A stretch of DNA of 64,000 bases from Cellulomonas sp. APG4 (GTDB lineage Bacteria; Actinomycetota; Actinomycetes; Actinomycetales; Cellulomonadaceae). The translations under genes and the position numbers were made by a program. The stretch spans positions 1 through 64,000 of the forward strand of contig NZ_JAACYI010000012.1 of NCBI RefSeq assembly GCF_009996735.1. The letters run 5' to 3'. Below are positions 32,062 to 40,300 of the stretch, in pieces. The number at the start of each line of letters is the position of its first letter. The first letter of the stretch is position 1. The notes below the pieces were generated by a model. It saw nothing but the letters and a program-made list of their open reading frames with translations, was not told the origin of the DNA and made no database searches.

Positions 32062-32678
32062 GCGTCATCCTCCTCAGCGGTGGCCGGCGCGGTCAGCGCG
32101 AGCACACCCTCGGTCTCCTCGTACAGGTCCCCTGTGGTGGGGCAGCGCCAGGTCCCGGCGCCGAGGTCCTCGAGCGGGACGCCCGCCCGGCCGACCCACT
32201 TGATGCGGCGCGCCGGGACACCCGCCACCAGGGCGAAGTCCGGGACGTCGCGGGTCACCACGGATCCGGCGGCCACCGTGGCCCACCGCCCCACGGTCAC
32301 GGGTGCGACGCACACGGCGCGCGCCCCGATCGACGCACCCTCGCGGATGGTCACCCCCACGGGCTCCCAGTCGTGCGCGCTCTTGAGCGAGCCGTCCGGG
32401 TTCACCGCGCGCGGGAACGTGTCGTTGGTCAGCACCACGGCCGGGCCGATGAAGACGCCGTCGCCCAGCTCGGCCGGCTCGTACACGAGCGCGTAGTTCT
32501 GCACCTTGCAGTTGTCACCCATGCGCACGCCGGTGCCGATGTAGGCGCCGCGGCCCACGATGCAGCCCTCGCCCATCCGGACGTCCTCGCGCACCTGGGC
32601 GAGGTGCCAGACCGAGGAGCCGTCCCCGATCTGCGCGCTCTCGGCGACGTCGGCGGAGTCCACGATTCGTACGGTCAA
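32058..32678 (-). CDS. Left-handed beta-helix N-acetyltransferase, WbpD/WlbB-like
   Basis: 206 residues. Hexapeptide-repeat acyltransferase that would acetylate the 3-amino group of UDP-2-acetamido-3-amino-glucuronic acid with acetyl-CoA. The hexapeptide run starts at IGDGSSVWH and continues through VGRGAYIGTGV and IGPAVVLTNDTFPRA, the last being a WbpD-type signature loop; a tail of about 40 residues after VAGVPARRIKW is longer than usual and includes a Cys. The start is a TTG at 32678 with no strong ribosome site; no ATG or GTG in frame fits better. First gene of the operon. Confidence 0.88.
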   Translation of the reverse strand: MTVRIVDSADVAESAQIGDGSSVWHLAQVREDVRMGEGCIVGRGAYIGTGVRMGDNCKVQNYALVYEPAELGDGVFIGPAVVLTNDTFPRAVNPDGSLKSAHDWEPVGVTIREGASIGARAVCVAPVTVGRWATVAAGSVVTRDVPDFALVAGVPARRIKWVGRAGVPLEDLGAGTWRCPTTGDLYEETEGVLALTAPATAEEDDA

Positions 32679-32705
32679 GTTCTCGCATCCCCTGTCGTGG
32701 TGGGC

Positions 32706-32723
32706 GGTCGGCGGTCGCCGACC
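32706..32723. repeat. Perfect inverted repeat at the predicted start of the wbp-like operon transcript
   Basis: 8-bp arms GGTCGGCG and CGCCGACC around GT. It begins about 7 bp after the -10 box, at the predicted transcription start, so it could be an operator or a 5' hairpin protecting the mRNA. Confidence 0.45.
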
Positions 32724-32729
32724 ACGTGC

Positions 32730-32735
32730 AGCCTA
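32730..32735 (-). promoter_or_regulatory. -10 element TAGGCT for the acetyltransferase-aminotransferase-oxidoreductase operon
   Basis: Minus-strand TAGGCT in the 97-bp gap after the Nudix gene would give a leader of about 45 nt for the TTG at 32678. No clear -35. Confidence 0.45.
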
Positions 32736-32775
32736 CCCAGCACCGGGCACTCGTCCTGGGTCGAAAGGTGCCCGC

Positions 32776-33354
32776 TCACCGCGACGCGCGCCACACCGCG
32801 AGCGCGGCCAGGCTCAGACCGTCCGTGAGCGTCCCCTCGCGCACGAGCTCGTCGAGCTGCGCGACCGGCACCCAGTGCCGCGCATCCACCTCACCGTCGG
32901 CCGACGGTGAGGCGTCGGGCCCGGTGGGCGCGAGGTGCACCTCGACGACGGCGACCGTCCCTGCGAGGAGCCCCGAGTCCGGCCAGACCGTCCCCAGCAC
33001 GCGCGCGGACGCCGTCGGGAGCCCGGTCTCCTCGTGCACCTCGCGAGCCGCGGTCGCGGCGCCGTCCGCGTCACCGGCGTCCGCGAGGCCGCGCGGGAGC
33101 TCCCAGAGCACGCGGCCGACCGCGGGGCGCCACTGGCGGACGAGGAGCACCTGGTCGTCGCGCACCACGACCGCGACGGCGCCCGGCCTGCCGTCGGCGA
33201 GCACGAGGCGGTGCTGGGCCCAGCGACGGCCGCCGCGCTCGACGTCGTCGAGCACGAGCTCGACACGCGGCGGGCCCTCCCAGTGGTAGACGACGCGGCT
33301 CGCGCGCACCCGCCCACCGCCGTCCGTGGGTGTGGTCCCCACGCGTTCAGTCAC
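32776..33354 (-). CDS. Nudix hydrolase, ADP-ribose pyrophosphatase-like
   Basis: 192 residues. Hydrolyses a nucleoside diphosphate linked to another moiety, with ADP-ribose the likeliest substrate by the ELPRG lead-in. The Nudix box (about 87-110) ends normally in REVHEETGL, but its first half, GLADAGDADG, has Asp where the consensus has Glu and is one residue longer than Gx5Ex7RE, so activity should be checked. GTG start overlaps the stop of the upstream gene by 8 nt. The downstream wbp-like operon has its own promoter, so a functional link to sugar synthesis is not implied. Confidence 0.85.
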   Translation of the reverse strand: MTERVGTTPTDGGGRVRASRVVYHWEGPPRVELVLDDVERGGRRWAQHRLVLADGRPGAVAVVVRDDQVLLVRQWRPAVGRVLWELPRGLADAGDADGAATAAREVHEETGLPTASARVLGTVWPDSGLLAGTVAVVEVHLAPTGPDASPSADGEVDARHWVPVAQLDELVREGTLTDGLSLAALAVWRASR

Positions 33355-34744
33355 GACGGAGGCCCGGCACGTGGAGGTAGGCGCGCATGCGCGAGGGGCG
33401 CGTGCGGTGGAGCTCGACGACGTCGACCGCGGGGATCGCGACGAGCACCGTGACCGCCGTCGCCAGGCCGGTCCACAGCCCCGCCCACGAGGTCGCGACG
33501 GTGGAGACGAGGGCCGCGACGACCGCGGGCGCCGCGGCGAGGACGAGACGGCGGTACGCGTCGCGACGATCGCCGTGCAGGTCGAGCTGGTCGTCGGCCG
33601 CGCGGATCGCGTACCCGAGCGCGTCGGCCGTGCGCTGCCCGGGCGCGTGCACCCACGCCGCGACGGCGTCGCGTGCGCGGTGCCTCAAGGTCGCGTAGGC
33701 GGCGCCGGGCATCGCGCCGAGGATCTCCACCGAGCGGCCCTCGAGGCGGATCGCGTCGGCCGGCGTGGGCGCCGCCTCGCCGTCGCCGATCGTGGGCGAC
33801 GCCGGCCCGAGCCTGAGCCACGTCGCCTCGTGCTGCGCGGCGAGCGCGCGGAAGTACGCCTCGACCCACCACTGCTCGACCGCGCGCCGCGCGTCGGGCG
33901 TGAGCCGACCGTCCGTGCGGGTCAGGAGGGCGCGCAGGTCCGAGCGCCGGGTGCAGGCCCGGGCCGCGCCCAGCACGTCGCCGGGCACGGCGGTGGGAGC
34001 CGCACCCGCACCGTCGAGCGCCGCGAGGTGCTCGGGCAGTGCGTAGCGGGCCGGGTCCCACCGGTGCACGGGCACCCGCCCGCGGCGTGCGGCCGAGACC
34101 CATGCGGCCCACGACTCCGCGAGGGCGAGGTGCTCGCCCGACGGGCCGCCCGTGACGGGCCCGCCGTCGGACGCGCCCTCGAGGAGGGCGGCGAGGACGA
34201 ACGGGACGTCGTCGGACGTGCACCGCGCGAGGTCGCCGGGGTCGTGCCCGCGCAGGCTCCCGCCCGGGAGCGGCGCGACGCCGAAGGACGTGAGGCAGGA
34301 CCACTCGAAGCCCGTGAGCAGCCCCGTGCGGCGGTCGAGGGCCATCGCGCGCAGGGCCTCGCCCAGGTCGTCGTCGCGCGCCACGACGTGGAACGGCGCG
34401 CGCTCGATCGAGGCCCGCCCCAGCAGCCGTTCGACGCCGTCCGGTCCCGCGTGCAGCAGCCACGCCCCGTCGAGCACCTGGTTGTCCGTGAGCAGCACGG
34501 TGTCGCTGAACAGGTCGGCGGTCCGCAGCACGCCCGCGAACCAACGGCGGGACGCCGGGTCCACGGCCCCCACGGCGTCGAGGGCGGGCGCCGTCCCGCG
34601 CGAGGGGGCGTCGGGCCCGGGGGCGCCACGCCAGCGGTCCGCCTGGTGGAGCGTGTCGAGGTCGAGCACGAGGGTGCGGCTCGTGGTCGTGCCGGGTCCG
34701 CCCTGCGGCTCGCCGCGCGTCCGCCCGGCCCGCACCGTGCTCAC
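33347..34744 (-). CDS. Protein of unknown function with C-terminal membrane segments
   Basis: 465 residues. I do not recognise a family. The N-terminal 390 residues are soluble and Ala/Arg/Asp-rich, with a run TTTSRTLVLDLDTLHQADRW (about 19-38), FEWSCLTSFGVAPLPGG near 146-162 and a helical stretch around EQWWVEAYFRALAAQHEATW. Two hydrophobic segments lie at about 400-445, followed by a short basic tail. GTG start 4 nt after the stop of the TIGR03089 gene; downstream it overlaps the Nudix gene. It therefore sits in a four-gene minus-strand run from the AI-2E transporter to the Nudix hydrolase. No catalytic motif is evident. Confidence 0.75.
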   Translation of the reverse strand: MSTVRAGRTRGEPQGGPGTTTSRTLVLDLDTLHQADRWRGAPGPDAPSRGTAPALDAVGAVDPASRRWFAGVLRTADLFSDTVLLTDNQVLDGAWLLHAGPDGVERLLGRASIERAPFHVVARDDDLGEALRAMALDRRTGLLTGFEWSCLTSFGVAPLPGGSLRGHDPGDLARCTSDDVPFVLAALLEGASDGGPVTGGPSGEHLALAESWAAWVSAARRGRVPVHRWDPARYALPEHLAALDGAGAAPTAVPGDVLGAARACTRRSDLRALLTRTDGRLTPDARRAVEQWWVEAYFRALAAQHEATWLRLGPASPTIGDGEAAPTPADAIRLEGRSVEILGAMPGAAYATLRHRARDAVAAWVHAPGQRTADALGYAIRAADDQLDLHGDRRDAYRRLVLAAAPAVVAALVSTVATSWAGLWTGLATAVTVLVAIPAVDVVELHRTRPSRMRAYLHVPGLRRD

Positions 34745-34748
34745 GTGC

Positions 34749-35480
34749 TCACGCCGTCGTGCGCTCGGACGCCACGAGACGCTCGCGGCGGGCGGGATCC
34801 GCCGCGAGGCCGGCGCTCACCTCGGGGTCGCACAGCACGAGCGAGCCGTCGGCCGCGTACACCGCCAGGGCGGTCCCGAGCACCGACGCCGCCGACGTGT
34901 CCCCGGTGGTCTCGAGCAGCAGCCGCGAGCCCGGCTCGTCGGTCGGCCGCCCCGCTGTCGCTGTGCCCGCCCAGTCCGGCAGGTCGGCGTGCGGGACGAC
35001 GTCGTCGTCGGTGGCCAGTGCGGGGGCCGCCGGGTCGACCGCCGGGAGCCACGTGAGCGCGTCCGGGTAGGTCATGACGGCCGAGGCGGCGTCGACCGCG
35101 CCGGGGGGCAGGTGACCGTCGAACGCGCGCGCGAGCGCGGGCAGCGCGACCGCGACCACGTCCACGCCCGCCGGGGCGTCGTCAGGTCGGTGCGTGACGA
35201 GCAGGTCGACGTCGTCGGCCGAGCCGAGCACGACGCAACCGCCCGCGCGCCACACCCCGAGCGCCCACACCACGGTGCGCCAGTGCGGTGGGAGGTCGAG
35301 GCGCACGCGCGAGCCGGGGCCCACGTCGTACTCCTCGAGCAGCAGGTTGGTGGTCTTGGTGACCCAGTTGTCGAGCACGTGGCCCGAGAGCTCGATGCGC
35401 TCGCCTGCCGGGCCGTACCAGGTGAGCCGCGGGCGGCCCGGATCGGCGACGAGCAGGGAGAGCAGAGCGGCGACGTCCAT
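34749..35480 (-). CDS. TIGR03089 family protein
   Basis: 243 residues. Matches the actinobacterial TIGR03089 group by its opening VAALLSLLVADPGRPRLTWY, the segment IELSGHVLDNWVTKTTNLL and RVRLDLPPHWRTVVWALG, which resemble the N-terminal part of AMP-binding (acyl-CoA synthetase-like) enzymes. The ATP-binding P-loop and later core motifs of active synthetases are absent, so it is probably not a ligase by itself. Function unknown. ATG start 9 nt after the AI-2E transporter stop. Confidence 0.8.
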   Translation of the reverse strand: MDVAALLSLLVADPGRPRLTWYGPAGERIELSGHVLDNWVTKTTNLLLEEYDVGPGSRVRLDLPPHWRTVVWALGVWRAGGCVVLGSADDVDLLVTHRPDDAPAGVDVVAVALPALARAFDGHLPPGAVDAASAVMTYPDALTWLPAVDPAAPALATDDDVVPHADLPDWAGTATAGRPTDEPGSRLLLETTGDTSAASVLGTALAVYAADGSLVLCDPEVSAGLAADPARRERLVASERTTA

Positions 35481-35489
35481 GGGGCGAGC

Positions 35490-36674
35490 CTAGGCGCGGG
35501 CGTCGGCGCCGGTGTCCACCGTCTCCCGACGCTTCTGCCGGGCGAAGCGCGCCGGCAGGTCGGGGCCGTCCCACACCTGGATCGCGCGCCACACCGACGC
35601 CGCGATCGGCACGGCGAGCACGGCACCCGTGATGCCCGCGAGCACCGTCCCGGCGGTCAGCGCGACGAGGATCACCAGGGGGTGCAGGCGCAGCGCACGG
35701 CCCATGACCACGGGCTGCAGCAGGTCGCCCTCGAGCTGGTTGACCGCGACGACGATCGCGACCACGACGAGCGCCTCGACCGGGCCCACCGCCACGAGCG
35801 CGACGAGGGCGGCGAGGATCCCCGCGAGCGTCGCACCCACCAGCGGGATGAACGCCAGGAGGAACACGAGCGCCGCGAGCGGGATCACCAGCGGCACGCC
35901 GACGATCGCGAGGCCGATGCCGATCGCGACCGCGTCCACCGCGGCCACCACCGCGGTGCCGCGCACGTACCCGCCGAGCGAGTCGATGGTCACGTCGCCC
36001 ACGCGTCGTCCGCGCTCGTAGCCGCGCCCCTCGAACGGGCGCAGCGCGAACTCCCACAGCCGCGGCCCGTCCTTGAGGAAGAAGAACAGGACGACGACCA
36101 TGATGAAGAAGCCCGCGACGAAGTCCGCCGTCTGGGACACCCCCGCGATCGCGCCCGAGCCCACGGCGTCGGACTGCAGCAGGCCGGTGACGGACTCCTG
36201 CACCGACGCGAGCTGCTCCTCCGAGATGTCGAACGGCAGCCCGCGCACGTACTCCTGGAGCTCGGCGAAGCCGTCGAGCGCCTGGTCGCGCAGCTCGTCC
36301 CACTGGTCCGTGACCGCGCGCACCACGAGCCACACCACCGCCGCAAGCACCGCGAGCAGGGTCAGCAGCGCGATCCATGTGGCGAGCAGGGACGGCAGGC
36401 CGCGCCGGCGCAGCGCCGAGACCAGCGGGGAGATGGCGGCCGCGAGCACGAGGGCGATGAGCACCGGGATGACCACGAGCGTGAGCTGCGTCAGCACGAA
36501 CACGGCGACGGCGGCGAGGGCGAGCACCGCGAGCACCTGGACCGAGCGCGTCGCGACCCTGCCGAGGCCGTCGGTCCAGAGGGCGCCCGGGCCCGGGCGT
36601 GCGCCGCGCACCGACGGGGCCGGGGGAGTGGCGCGCCTCGGCGGAGGGCTGGGACGGCGGCGGAACAGGCTCAT
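35490..36674 (-). CDS. AI-2E family transporter (PerM/TqsA-like)
   Basis: 394 residues. Integral membrane protein with about eight hydrophobic segments. The first segment (about 44-66) precedes LVVIPVLIALVLAAAISPLV, a characteristic start of this family; an extracellular amphipathic stretch (about 120-175) and LFFFLKDG near 197 follow, and LEGDLLQPVVMGRAL near 311-325 is the family signature. Members export small signals in some species, or act as pore-forming pumps; the substrate here is unknown. ATG with GGGAGGA upstream. Divergent from whiB. Confidence 0.9.
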   Translation of the reverse strand: MSLFRRRPSPPPRRATPPAPSVRGARPGPGALWTDGLGRVATRSVQVLAVLALAAVAVFVLTQLTLVVIPVLIALVLAAAISPLVSALRRRGLPSLLATWIALLTLLAVLAAVVWLVVRAVTDQWDELRDQALDGFAELQEYVRGLPFDISEEQLASVQESVTGLLQSDAVGSGAIAGVSQTADFVAGFFIMVVVLFFFLKDGPRLWEFALRPFEGRGYERGRRVGDVTIDSLGGYVRGTAVVAAVDAVAIGIGLAIVGVPLVIPLAALVFLLAFIPLVGATLAGILAALVALVAVGPVEALVVVAIVVAVNQLEGDLLQPVVMGRALRLHPLVILVALTAGTVLAGITGAVLAVPIAASVWRAIQVWDGPDLPARFARQKRRETVDTGADARA

Positions 36675-36702
36675 GCGGGTCCTCCCTGCGGTCGTGGGGA
36701 CG

Positions 36703-36708
36703 ACGCTA
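36703..36708 (-). promoter_or_regulatory. -10 element TAGCGT for the AI-2E transporter
   Basis: Minus-strand TAGCGT ends 28 bp before the ATG at 36674, giving a leader of about 22 nt that contains the GGGAGGA ribosome site. Confidence 0.4.
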
Positions 36709-36877
36709 CGGCGAGGGGCCGCACCCCGCGCGTCGCGGTCCTCCGAGCAGGGCCGGCCACGGTTCCGGGCGGGTCGGGACTGCGCCGATCGGGTGACCGC
36801 CGGTGTGGCCAGTGGGACGTGCGTCCGATTTCACCCGATCTCCGCGAGACGGGCACGTCGCTCTAGCACAGGCCCGC

Positions 36878-36906
36878 TTGACGGGGGCGGATGACACGCG
36901 TGTAAT
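36878..36906 (+). promoter_or_regulatory. SigA-type promoter of whiB
   Basis: -35 TTGACG (36878-36883), 17-bp spacer, -10 TGTAAT (36901-36906). It is the best consensus promoter in the window. The predicted start near 36913 leaves a leader of about 110 nt before the ATG at 37024. Confidence 0.75.
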
Positions 36907-37023
36907 TCTTGCCATGCAGTTCCACCGGGACGGGTCCCAAGCCCGCCGCGAACCGGAAGGGACGAGCACGCGCGACACCTGACGGGCCCGCACGGGTACC
37001 CGAGCAGCATGGAGGCTGGCGGA

Positions 37024-37350
37024 ATGTGGAACTTGCTCGACGACGACGCAGCGTTCCCGACCGACGGCGCTCAGCCCGGCGGTGACGGGGCTGCGGTGCT
37101 GCCGCTCTTCGGAACGGCCGAGGACGACGAGGTCATGGGGTGGCAGGAGCGGGCCCTGTGCGCGCAGACCGACCCCGAGGCGTTCTTCCCCGAGAAGGGC
37201 GGCTCGACCCGCGAGGCCAAGAAGGTGTGCCTGGGCTGCGAGGTGCGGGCCGAGTGCCTCGAGTACGCGCTCGCCAACGACGAGCGCTTCGGCATCTGGG
37301 GCGGCCTGTCCGAGCGTGAGCGGCGCAAGCTCAAGAAGCGCGTCGTCTGA
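37024..37350 (+). CDS. whiB: WhiB-family iron-sulfur transcription factor (WhiB/WhmD/WhiB2 type)
   Basis: 108 residues. Binds a [4Fe-4S] cluster through C46, C69, C72 and C78 (pattern C-x22-C-x2-C-x5-C) and DNA through the basic tail RRKLKKR after the GIWGG turn (90-94). In Streptomyces WhiB acts with WhiA in sporulation septation; in mycobacteria WhmD/WhiB2 controls septation. I assign this subtype because the same downstream neighbours accompany whiB/whiB2 there. ATG at 37024 chosen for GGAGG at 37011-37015 with 8-nt spacing, over an ATG at 37009. The acidic first 40 residues are typical of this subtype. Confidence 0.93.
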   Translation: MWNLLDDDAAFPTDGAQPGGDGAAVLPLFGTAEDDEVMGWQERALCAQTDPEAFFPEKGGSTREAKKVCLGCEVRAECLEYALANDERFGIWGGLSERERRKLKKRVV

Positions 37351-37373
37351 CCGCGCCGCACGGCGCACCCCGG

Positions 37374-40300
37374 ATGTCTGACGCCCCCACGAGCACCAAC
37401 GCGCCGCGCGAGGACCGCCCGGTGCGCCGCAGCGCCACCCCGCCCACGGGTGGACGACCGGGCGTGCGTACGCGCGTCGACGTGGTCGCCGTCGTCGTGA
37501 CGCGCGGCGAGAGCGAGTACCTCGCCGAGACCCTCGCAGGCCTCGCGGCGCAGACGAGGCCGCCCGAGCGGGTCGTCGTCGTCGACGCGGGTGAGGGCAC
37601 CCGCCTGCCGCGCACGGTGCCGGCCCCGCACGCCCGGACGTTCGGCGACGCGGTGCGTGCCGGCCTCGCCCATGCGGGCGAGCCACCCACGACCTCGGGC
37701 GGGGCGTGGGTGTGGCTGCTGCACGACGACAGCACGCCCGAGCCCGATGCGCTCGAGGCCCTCCTGGCCGCGGTCGAGCTCGCGCCGTCCGTGGGCGTCG
37801 CGGGGTGCAAGCAGCGCACGTGGTCCGGCCCGGTGCGGGTGCTCGAGGTCGGGTTCACGACGTCGCGCTTCGGCCGGCGCATGACGGGGCTCGACACGCC
37901 CGAGGTGGACCAGGGGCAGCACGACGCGCGTGAGGACGTGCTCGCCGTGGGCCTCGCGGGCGCCCTCGTGCGCCGGGACGTGTGGGACGACCTCGGCGGC
38001 CCGGACCCGGCCCTCGGCCCGTACGGGGACGGGCTCGACCTGTGCAGGCGCGCGAGGCTCGCCGGGCACCGGGTGGTCGTGGTGCCCGGCGCCGTGGTGC
38101 GGCACGCGCAGGCCTCGCTCGCCCGTCCCGTCGCGGGCGCGATCCTCAACCGGCCCGGCTGGGACGCGCGACGTTCGGCCCAGGCCCGCCGCGAGGCGTA
38201 CCTGCACTCCCAGCTCGCCGGGGTACCCCTCGGGCTGGTCCCGCTGGTCGCCGTGCTCGCCGTGGTGAGCTCGCTCGTGCGTGCGATGGCGCGGCTCGTG
38301 CTCAAGGAGCCCCACCTGGTGGTCGCCGAGCTGCTCGCCCCGTGGGCCGTGCTCGCGCGCCCGGGACGGGTGGTGCGCGCCCGACGGCGTGCGTCACGCA
38401 CCCGCCGGATGCGGCGCTCGTCGCTGCGTCCGCTCCAGGCGAGCTGGCGGGACGTGGTGCGCCAGGAACGCGACCGCAGGCTCGCCGCGGCCGAGCTGCG
38501 CCGCGTGCGGACCGCGCCGAGCGAGCTCGAGCTCGCCGAGCTCGCGGCGCTGCGCAGCCGCCGGCGCGCGGGCCTGGCCGCCGTGGGCGTGCTCGCCCTC
38601 GTGCTCACGGCGCTGACCGTGCGACCGCTCGTGGCGGGCGTGCTCGCGGGCGGACGGCTGGTGGGCGGCACCCTCGCCGAGGGTCCGGCGAGCCTGCGCG
38701 CGGTGCTCGCGGGCCTCGGTGACGGGTGGGTCGAGGCGGACCTGGGTCATGCGGCCGCGGCCGACCCCGTGCTCACCGCGCTGCTCCCGCTCACCGCGCT
38801 CACCGGATCGCAGCAGGGTGCCGTGACCGTCGTCGTGCTCGGAGCGCTCGCGCTCGCGGCCCTCGGTGGCTGGTTCGCGGCCGGGGCCGCGACGCGCTCC
38901 GTGGGTCTGCGCCTGTGGGCGGCGCTGACCTGGGTCGCGGCACCCGCGCTGCTGATGTCCCTCGACCAGGCCAGGCTCGGTGGGCTGCTCGCGCACGTGG
39001 CGCTGCCGTGGCTCGTGCTCGCGACGGCGCGCGCGATCGGCACCGCCCGCGTGGACGCGGTGGCCTCCGGCGTGCTGGACGCCCGGCGTGAGGACGACGA
39101 CGCCTCCGCGCCGTCGTCCTCCGGGACCGTCGCGCCCGCCCCCGTGCGGTACGCCGAGCCGTCGCTCGCGGCCGCGGCGGCCGGCGGGCTCGCGCTCGTG
39201 GTCGCGACCGCGGGCTCCCCCGTGCTGCTGCCGGTCGCGCTGCTCGTGCTCGTGGTCGTCGCGGCACTGACGCCGCACCGCCGTCGGTTGCTGTGGGTCG
39301 CGGTTCCCTCGCTCGTGGTGCACGGCCCGCTCGTCGTGGACGCGGTGTCCGGATGGGCGCGCGGGGACTGGCGCGTGCTCCTGACCGACCCGGGCCTGCC
39401 GGCCGCCACGGACCCCGCACCGCTGTGGCAACAGCTGCTGGGTCTGCCCGAGCCCGGGGCTCCCGGGGCGACCGTGCTGGGCGCGGATCTCGCGTGGGGC
39501 GGGCTGGGCGCCGACGTCGTGCCGGCTGCTGTGGGTGCCCTGCTCGTGGTGCCCGCGCTGCTCGCGCTCGTCCGGCACGGGGCCCCGGGGCGCGCCGCAC
39601 GTGCCGGCTGGGTTCTCGTCGCCGCAGGGCTCCTCGCCGGGCTCGTCGCGACCCGGGCGCACACCGCGGTCGCCGAGGACACCTCGACGCTGACCACCTC
39701 GTGGAGCGGGCCGGCCGTGAGCGTGGTGCTCGCGGGCCTCGTGCTCGCGGGCCTCGTGGGTGCCGACGGGCTGCGCGGACGCATGTCGCGCCACACCTTC
39801 GGCTGGCGGCAGGCGACCGCCGGGCTGCTCACCGTGGCCGTGGTCGCGGGGCCGGCCGTGGTGCTCGGGGCATGGGCGTGGGACGCGCGCTCGTGGTCCG
39901 CAGGCGCCGCGGGGGACAGGGTGCTCGACGTGCGCGCGGCACCCGTGGTGCCCGCCGTCGGCCAGCAGATGCAGCAGTCGTCCGAACGCCTGCGCGTGCT
40001 CGCGCTCGAGTCGACCGGCGAGAGCGTCGAGGCCGTGCTGCTGCGCAGCGACGGACGCCGCATGACCGAGGTGTCGCGGGCCGTCACGGGCAGCGGCCTG
40101 CGCGGAGGGCTGGGTGCGGCGACGCCCGCGCCGGCCGACGACGCGACGGCCGAGGTGGCGCGCACGGTGGCCGCGCTCGTGGCGGGCACCTCGGACGACG
40201 TGGGTGCGCGCCTCGCGGAGCTCGGTGTGGGCGCCGTGCTCGCCCCGGCATCCGCGGCCGCTGGGTCCGACGGCGCAGGGCCGGACGCGGAGGCGGCACG

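Larger units (their letters stand above)
36675..37023. other. 349-bp divergent intergenic region before whiB
   Basis: Holds a minus-strand -10 for the transporter (36703-36708), a consensus-like plus-strand promoter (36878-36906) and a plus-strand leader of about 110 nt. Bases 36710-36870 show no recognisable gene or site. Confidence 0.6.
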
